From assembly GCA_002309345.1 (NCBI GenBank), contig DBWZ01000057.1:26898-34947 (forward strand): a stretch of DNA of 8,050 bases, given 5' to 3'. This DNA is from Pseudobutyrivibrio sp. UBA1225 (GTDB lineage Bacteria; Bacillota; Clostridia; Lachnospirales; Lachnospiraceae). This document shows positions 6,277 through 8,050 of this stretch, one piece after another (position 1 is the first letter of the stretch; each line of letters starts with the position of its first letter). Under the pieces are notes generated by a model, which was not told where the DNA came from, ran no database searches, and worked only from the letters and a program-made list of their open reading frames with translations. The position numbers and the translations under genes are program-made.

Positions 6277-6297
6277 GGATTATAATCGGCGCAGCCG
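6277..6297 (+). repeat. GATTATAATCGGC repeat, copy 2
   Basis: GATTATAATC (6278-6287) continues into a CGGC-GCA-GCCG hairpin (6287-6297), then GCGAAAAAGG. It begins four bases after the stop codon of the methyltransferase remnant and ends just before the ribosome site of the DUF1232 gene. Core and hairpin are the same as copy 1 with a different loop. Confidence 0.7.
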
Positions 6298-6315
6298 GCG
6301 AAAAAGGAGATTTAG

Positions 6316-6726
6316 ATGCGTCACTTTACAGAAGAAGAATGTGCTGTTGAATTGGAAAAAGAGCGCATTAAGGCAAAAGATATAATTAATGACAAAGACA
6401 AATTTGATAGATTTTTAAAGAAGCTTGAGGCTAAATTGCGTAAATTCCCACGCGTGGGAGAGCAGTTGGCTGATTTGCCCGTAATGATATCCTTGGTGAA
6501 AGACTTTGTTAAAGGCGAATATAAAGTTGTGCCGATGAAGTCAATTTTATATATAGTTATGGCGCTTTTATATTTTGTTTCTCCAATAGATCTGGTCCCA
6601 GATTTTATTTTTGGAGCCGGAATGGTAGATGATGCTTCGGTTCTTCTTGTGGCATTAAAGAATTGTCATGATGATATTGAAGCATATAGAGAGTGGAAGG
6701 ATGATATGTCGAATGAAATAATATAA
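6316..6726 (+). CDS. DUF1232 (YkvA-like) small membrane protein
   Basis: The protein has 136 residues. The first 75 are charged and helical (EEECAVELEKERIKAKD, KKLEAKLRKFPRVGEQLADL). A hydrophobic membrane segment follows at about 76-101 (ILYIVMALLYFVSPIDLVPD), then a second, less hydrophobic one at about 103-115 (VDDASVLLVALK). The SPIDLVPDF string (89-97) is the hallmark of DUF1232 proteins, which are common in Firmicutes and of uncertain function. AAGGAG at 6304-6309 is six bases from the ATG. The gene stands alone: a decayed methyltransferase precedes it and its own terminator follows. The stop codon TAA (6724-6726) is also the start of repeat copy 3. Confidence 0.88.
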   Translation: MRHFTEEECAVELEKERIKAKDIINDKDKFDRFLKKLEAKLRKFPRVGEQLADLPVMISLVKDFVKGEYKVVPMKSILYIVMALLYFVSPIDLVPDFIFGAGMVDDASVLLVALKNCHDDIEAYREWKDDMSNEII

Positions 6727-6753
6727 GGTGGTATTGTAATCGGATTCGCTGAT
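6724..6753 (+). repeat. Degenerate third copy of the GATTATAATCGGC repeat
   Basis: TAAGGTGG (6724-6731) is identical to 6028-6035 in copy 1. TATTGTAATCGG follows where copy 1 has GATTATAATCGG (two substitutions), then ATTCGCTGAT against a CTTGCGCCGAT. The TAA at its start is the stop codon of the DUF1232 gene. Confidence 0.55.
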
Positions 6754-6755
6754 GG

Positions 6756-6780
6756 AGGCTGTCTGTATGGGCAGCCTTTT
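6756..6780 (+). terminator. Intrinsic terminator of the DUF1232 gene
   Basis: GGCTGTC (6757-6763) pairs with GGCAGCC (6770-6776) with one G-T pair, around TGTATG. A-T at 6756/6777 extends it, and TTTT (6777-6780) follows. The U-tract is short, but position and stem fit a Rho-independent terminator. Confidence 0.75.
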
Positions 6781-6786
6781 ATAATG

Positions 6787-6814
6787 TTAGTAGTATTGAG
6801 TATTCATATATAAT
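6787..6814 (+). promoter_or_regulatory. Possible promoter for the candidate small RNA
   Basis: A perfect -10 TATAAT (6809-6814) has a poor -35 TTAGTA (6787-6792, three of six consensus) at 16 bases. Initiation near 6820 would give an RNA of about 90 bases ending at the 6883-6908 terminator. It is weak on its own, but the strong terminator downstream with no ORF between makes some promoter here likely. Confidence 0.35.
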
Positions 6815-6819
6815 TTGCC

Positions 6820-6908
6820 ATTTGTAGCCAGATATCTTTAGAACGCAGAGGGCTGGTCGAAAGACCCAGGTCCAACCTATTAGGCGGGGAGACTCCCCGC
6901 CATTTTTT
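6820..6908 (+). ncRNA. Candidate small structured RNA (unidentified)
   Basis: No ORF occupies this stretch, yet it is GC-richer than its surroundings and ends in a strong terminator. CTGGTC (6853-6858) pairs with GAC(C)CAG (6863-6869) around a GAAA tetraloop with one bulged C. A single-stranded GTCCAACCTATTA follows, then the terminator. Layout from weak promoter to structured body to terminator suggests a stand-alone sRNA of about 90 bases, or the remains of a leader. I compared it from memory with SRP RNA, 6S, tmRNA and common riboswitches and found no convincing match. Confidence 0.4.
6883..6908 (+). terminator. Strong intrinsic terminator with no gene immediately before it
   Basis: GGCGGGGA (6883-6890) pairs perfectly with TCCCCGCC (6894-6901) around GAC, followed by A and TTTTTT (6903-6908). 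All eight pairs are canonical and seven are G-C or C-G. The DUF1232 gene already has its own terminator at 6756, so this one must end another transcript, here taken as the candidate small RNA. Confidence 0.88.
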
Positions 6909-7005
6909 ATTTAAAATTAGCTGTATTGAAATTCTTAAGTGTTTTGCAGTTGAGGCTAAAAATGGGTATATAAAACATTACTGAATAGAAGAATGATTGG
7001 AATTA

Positions 7006-7014
7006 TGATATAAT
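7006..7014 (+). promoter_or_regulatory. Extended -10 promoter of the GNAT/small-protein pair
   Basis: TGATATAAT is a perfect extended -10, 26 bases upstream of the GNAT start codon. No -35 is visible at 16-18 bases (TAGAAG at 6986-6991), as is usual for extended -10 promoters. Transcription would start near 7021, leaving a leader of about 20 bases that carries the GAGGG ribosome site (7030-7034). Confidence 0.6.
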
Positions 7015-7040
7015 AAAAACAGAATAAGCGAGGGATAATA

Positions 7041-7595
7041 ATGATTACAGTTTGGATTGACGATTTTACTCCTTGTCTAAAGGATGAATCAACGGGAGAA
7101 TTAGTTGATACAGAAGTAGTAAGGTTAAAAAGAAAAAGTTTTCTTGAAAAATATAATAAAAATAATGGATGGTATATTAATTGGGCTGAGTTGCTTGATG
7201 CAGATAATGAGATTTATGCACTTGTTATTAAAGGGTCAGTTAATATACAGGGATTGATAGCATTAGCAGGTAGTGATGATATGCAAGCTGTTCATATTGC
7301 ATGGATGGTAGCAGCTCCTGACAACAATCCTGTTTTTTCAGAAGATCATAGCAAAAAATACAGTGGAGTAGGTGGGCATTTATTTGCCATTGCAGCACAG
7401 CGGTCAGAAGAAATGGGATATGAAGGTGCTATTACAGGAAATGCAGCCAATAAGGAGTTGGTCGAACATTATAAAGAAGTATTCAATGCTCAACATATAG
7501 GAATGCTTCATCCGTACCAAGTTTTTATTGATTCGCCAGATACTGCGAAAATCAGAGAGGTATATAACTATGAATGGACAAATGAAGAACTATAA
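7041..7595 (+). CDS. GNAT-like N-acetyltransferase (probable)
   Basis: The protein has 184 residues. The C-terminal half carries the GNAT pattern. A strand at about 83-93 (AVHIAWMVAAP) precedes KKYSGVGGHLFAIAAQRSEEMG (about 105-126), which fits the acetyl-CoA pyrophosphate loop (Q/R-x-x-G-x-G/A) followed by its helix. Then come a strand GAITGNAA and NKELVEHYKEVFNAQHIGML, which corresponds to the usual final helix and strand with a central Tyr. The N-terminal 80 residues (VWIDDFTPCLKDESTGE, NGWYINWAELL) are unlike common GNATs and may hold the acceptor site; the substrate is unknown. GAGGG lies six bases before the ATG, behind its own extended -10. Its last 26 bases overlap the next gene. The coding region is visibly more AT-rich than ligA or metA, which could mean acquisition. 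GNAT membership is moderately sure. Confidence 0.65.
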   Translation: MITVWIDDFTPCLKDESTGELVDTEVVRLKRKSFLEKYNKNNGWYINWAELLDADNEIYALVIKGSVNIQGLIALAGSDDMQAVHIAWMVAAPDNNPVFSEDHSKKYSGVGGHLFAIAAQRSEEMGYEGAITGNAANKELVEHYKEVFNAQHIGMLHPYQVFIDSPDTAKIREVYNYEWTNEEL

Positions 7596-7764
7596 TAATT
7601 ATTATAAGCAGTTGGAAACGATGGATTTAACGCCTGTTTCTGCAAAAGATTTGCCTCATGTTAAATTAGATATTAGGGGGGCAATTGCTTATGCAAAGAA
7701 ATTAGGTAAGCAAGTTTTTGAATTGACAGATGAAGAAAAACAAAGGTTTATGCGTGCTTATTAA
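7570..7764 (+). CDS. Small partner protein with KLDIRGAIAYAKK motif
   Basis: I choose the ATG at 7570 because AGAGAGG (7554-7560) lies nine bases upstream; this gives 64 residues and a 26-base overlap with the GNAT gene, implying translational coupling. The frame stays open to an ATG at 7528, and an ATG at 7582 is also in frame, but neither has a convincing ribosome site. The N-terminus is Asn/Tyr-rich (NYNNYYKQLETMDLTPV). The conserved-looking core is DLPHVKLDIRGAIAYAKKLG (28-47), followed by QVFELTDEEKQRFM. I remember similar 60-70 residue proteins in Lachnospiraceae encoded next to small enzymes or toxin-like genes, without a proven role. Size, coupling and charge would suit an antitoxin or binding partner, but that is inference. 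Confidence 0.7.
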   Translation: MNGQMKNYNNYYKQLETMDLTPVSAKDLPHVKLDIRGAIAYAKKLGKQVFELTDEEKQRFMRAY

Positions 7765-7788
7765 TAGGGTTTAAACTTTGACTTTTTC

Positions 7789-7832
7789 ATAGACCAGCGA
7801 CTCTGGTGGAGCCCAGAATGTTACTGGTCTAT
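7789..7832 (+). other. Branched hairpin after the GNAT/small-protein pair
   Basis: ATAGACCAG (7789-7797) pairs perfectly with CTGGTCTAT (7824-7832). Inside, TCTGG (7802-7806) pairs with CCAGA (7813-7817) around TGGAGC, leaving small internal loops. TATTATTATG follows rather than a T-run, so it is at best a weak terminator; its position 25 bases after the stop codon fits a 3' end structure. The inner part resembles 5312-5336. Confidence 0.6.
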
Positions 7833-7924
7833 TATTATGCCCAAAATCAGGCGCAGGTTTAAAGCATGGGACGAAACTATAAACTATATTTTTTAAGAAA
7901 TATAAAATGTGATGAGGTGTTTGT

Positions 7925-7945
7925 AATGTGCAAAAAATGCACATT
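7925..7945 (+). promoter_or_regulatory. Hairpin I of the right-end structured region
   Basis: AATGTGCA (7925-7932) pairs perfectly with TGCACATT (7938-7945) around AAAAA. It buries the ATG of the 18-residue ORF. The top of the stem, GCA-loop-TGC, is the same as in hairpin II. Confidence 0.65.
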
Positions 7946-7982
7946 GCAAAAATATAGTTGTAAAGGATTTCTTGACAACTGA
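7926..7982 (+). CDS. Possible 18-residue Cys-rich leader peptide
   Basis: An ATG at 7926 with GAGGTG at 7914-7919, six bases upstream, begins a frame MCKKCTLQKYSCKGFLDN ending at TGA 7980-7982. The frame is open back to an ATG at 7866 (38 residues in all), but that start has no good ribosome site. Three cysteines in 12 residues with Lys-rich spacing are unusual. The start codon lies inside a hairpin (7925-7945), and two further hairpins follow within 70 bases. That arrangement is the sort seen for attenuation leaders that control a downstream gene, which would be beyond 8050. It could equally be chance. Confidence 0.3.
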   Translation: MCKKCTLQKYSCKGFLDN

Positions 7983-7987
7983 AATAA

Positions 7988-8010
7988 CAACACGCAAAGA
8001 ATGCGTGTTG
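7988..8010 (+). promoter_or_regulatory. Hairpin II of the right-end structured region
   Basis: CAACACGCA (7988-7996) pairs perfectly over 9 bp with TGCGTGTTG (8002-8010) around AAGAA. It starts five bases after the stop codon of the 18-residue ORF. No T-run follows, so it is not an intrinsic terminator. Confidence 0.65.
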
Positions 8011-8031
8011 ATCAGACCTCCATGGCTTGAT

Positions 8032-8050
8032 TGTAGAAGTAAGTTCTACA
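8032..8050 (+). promoter_or_regulatory. Hairpin III at the window edge
   Basis: TGTAGAA (8032-8038) pairs perfectly with TTCTACA (8044-8050) around GTAAG. The structure reaches the last base of the window, so its stem may be longer and any T-run or ribosome site after it is not visible. Confidence 0.55.

Noticed and set aside
6820..6908. SRP RNA, tmRNA or c-di-GMP riboswitch
   Set aside because: The segment has GAAA and GNNGCA-like fragments but lacks the SRP GGAAGGAAGCAGCC core, a tmRNA T-arm, and the ordered conserved strings of GEMM riboswitches.
7778..7806. TTGACT at 7778-7783 as a -35 box
   Set aside because: The matching -10 position reads CTCTGG.
7972..8000. TTGACA at 7972-7977 as a -35 box
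   Set aside because: At 16-18 bases the -10 would be AAGAA-like with no TATAAT resemblance, and the hexamer lies in the mini-ORF end.
7925..8050. CRISPR array or tandem repeat formed by the three hairpins
   Set aside because: Only the short GCA-loop-TGC core is shared between two hairpins; spacing and flanks differ and there are no direct repeats of CRISPR length.

Overview
The window looks like chromosomal DNA from a low- to mid-GC gut or rumen member of the Clostridia, most probably Lachnospiraceae (Butyrivibrio/Pseudobutyrivibrio-like). This is inferred from the AT-rich spacers with strong AGGAGG ribosome sites, a MetA with acetyltransferase-type residues, an XRE/zinc-ribbon regulator, the C-terminal tail of an Rpn (PD-(D/E)XK) protein, and a GCTTCCCCC/GGGGGAAGC...TGATGAGGG repeat that I remember from gut Firmicutes. 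No search was run, so genus and species are not established.

Positions 1-4480 are core, co-directional genes on the + strand. They comprise the 3' end of a secreted-type protein with an Ala/Glu/Gln-rich linker and two SH3b domains (3-557), an RluF-type 23S rRNA pseudouridine synthase (631-1356), NAD-dependent DNA ligase LigA (1391-3394) and homoserine O-acyltransferase MetA (3432-4355). The last three have gaps of only 34 and 37 bases and probably share a transcript. It ends in a composite of a two-hairpin dispersed repeat and a textbook terminator (4402-4478).

Positions 4477-5740 hold a minus-strand XRE/zinc-ribbon regulator. Divergent from it is a small DUF4177-type gene.

Positions 5698-6320 are a scrapyard: a minus-strand ORF that keeps only the C-terminal tail of an Rpn nuclease, and a class I methyltransferase remnant that lacks its front and middle. 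Copies of a short repeat (core GATTATAATCGGC) bracket the methyltransferase remnant, and a degenerate third copy sits at the end of the next gene. That gene (6316-6726) encodes a DUF1232 membrane protein.

Positions 6727-7040 contain a terminator, a candidate small structured RNA with its own terminator, and an extended -10 promoter. The promoter drives a two-gene overlapping pair: a GNAT-like acetyltransferase and a 64-residue acidic/basic small protein (7041-7764). The final 286 bases hold a branched hairpin, a possible 18-residue Cys-rich leader peptide and three further hairpins, two of which share the same core and loop. They look like the regulatory leader of a gene beyond the window.

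The best candidates for something undescribed are the GNAT/small-protein pair, the leader-like structure at the right end, the 6820-6908 RNA, and the stop-codon-associated repeat. None amounts to a proven new system from sequence alone.
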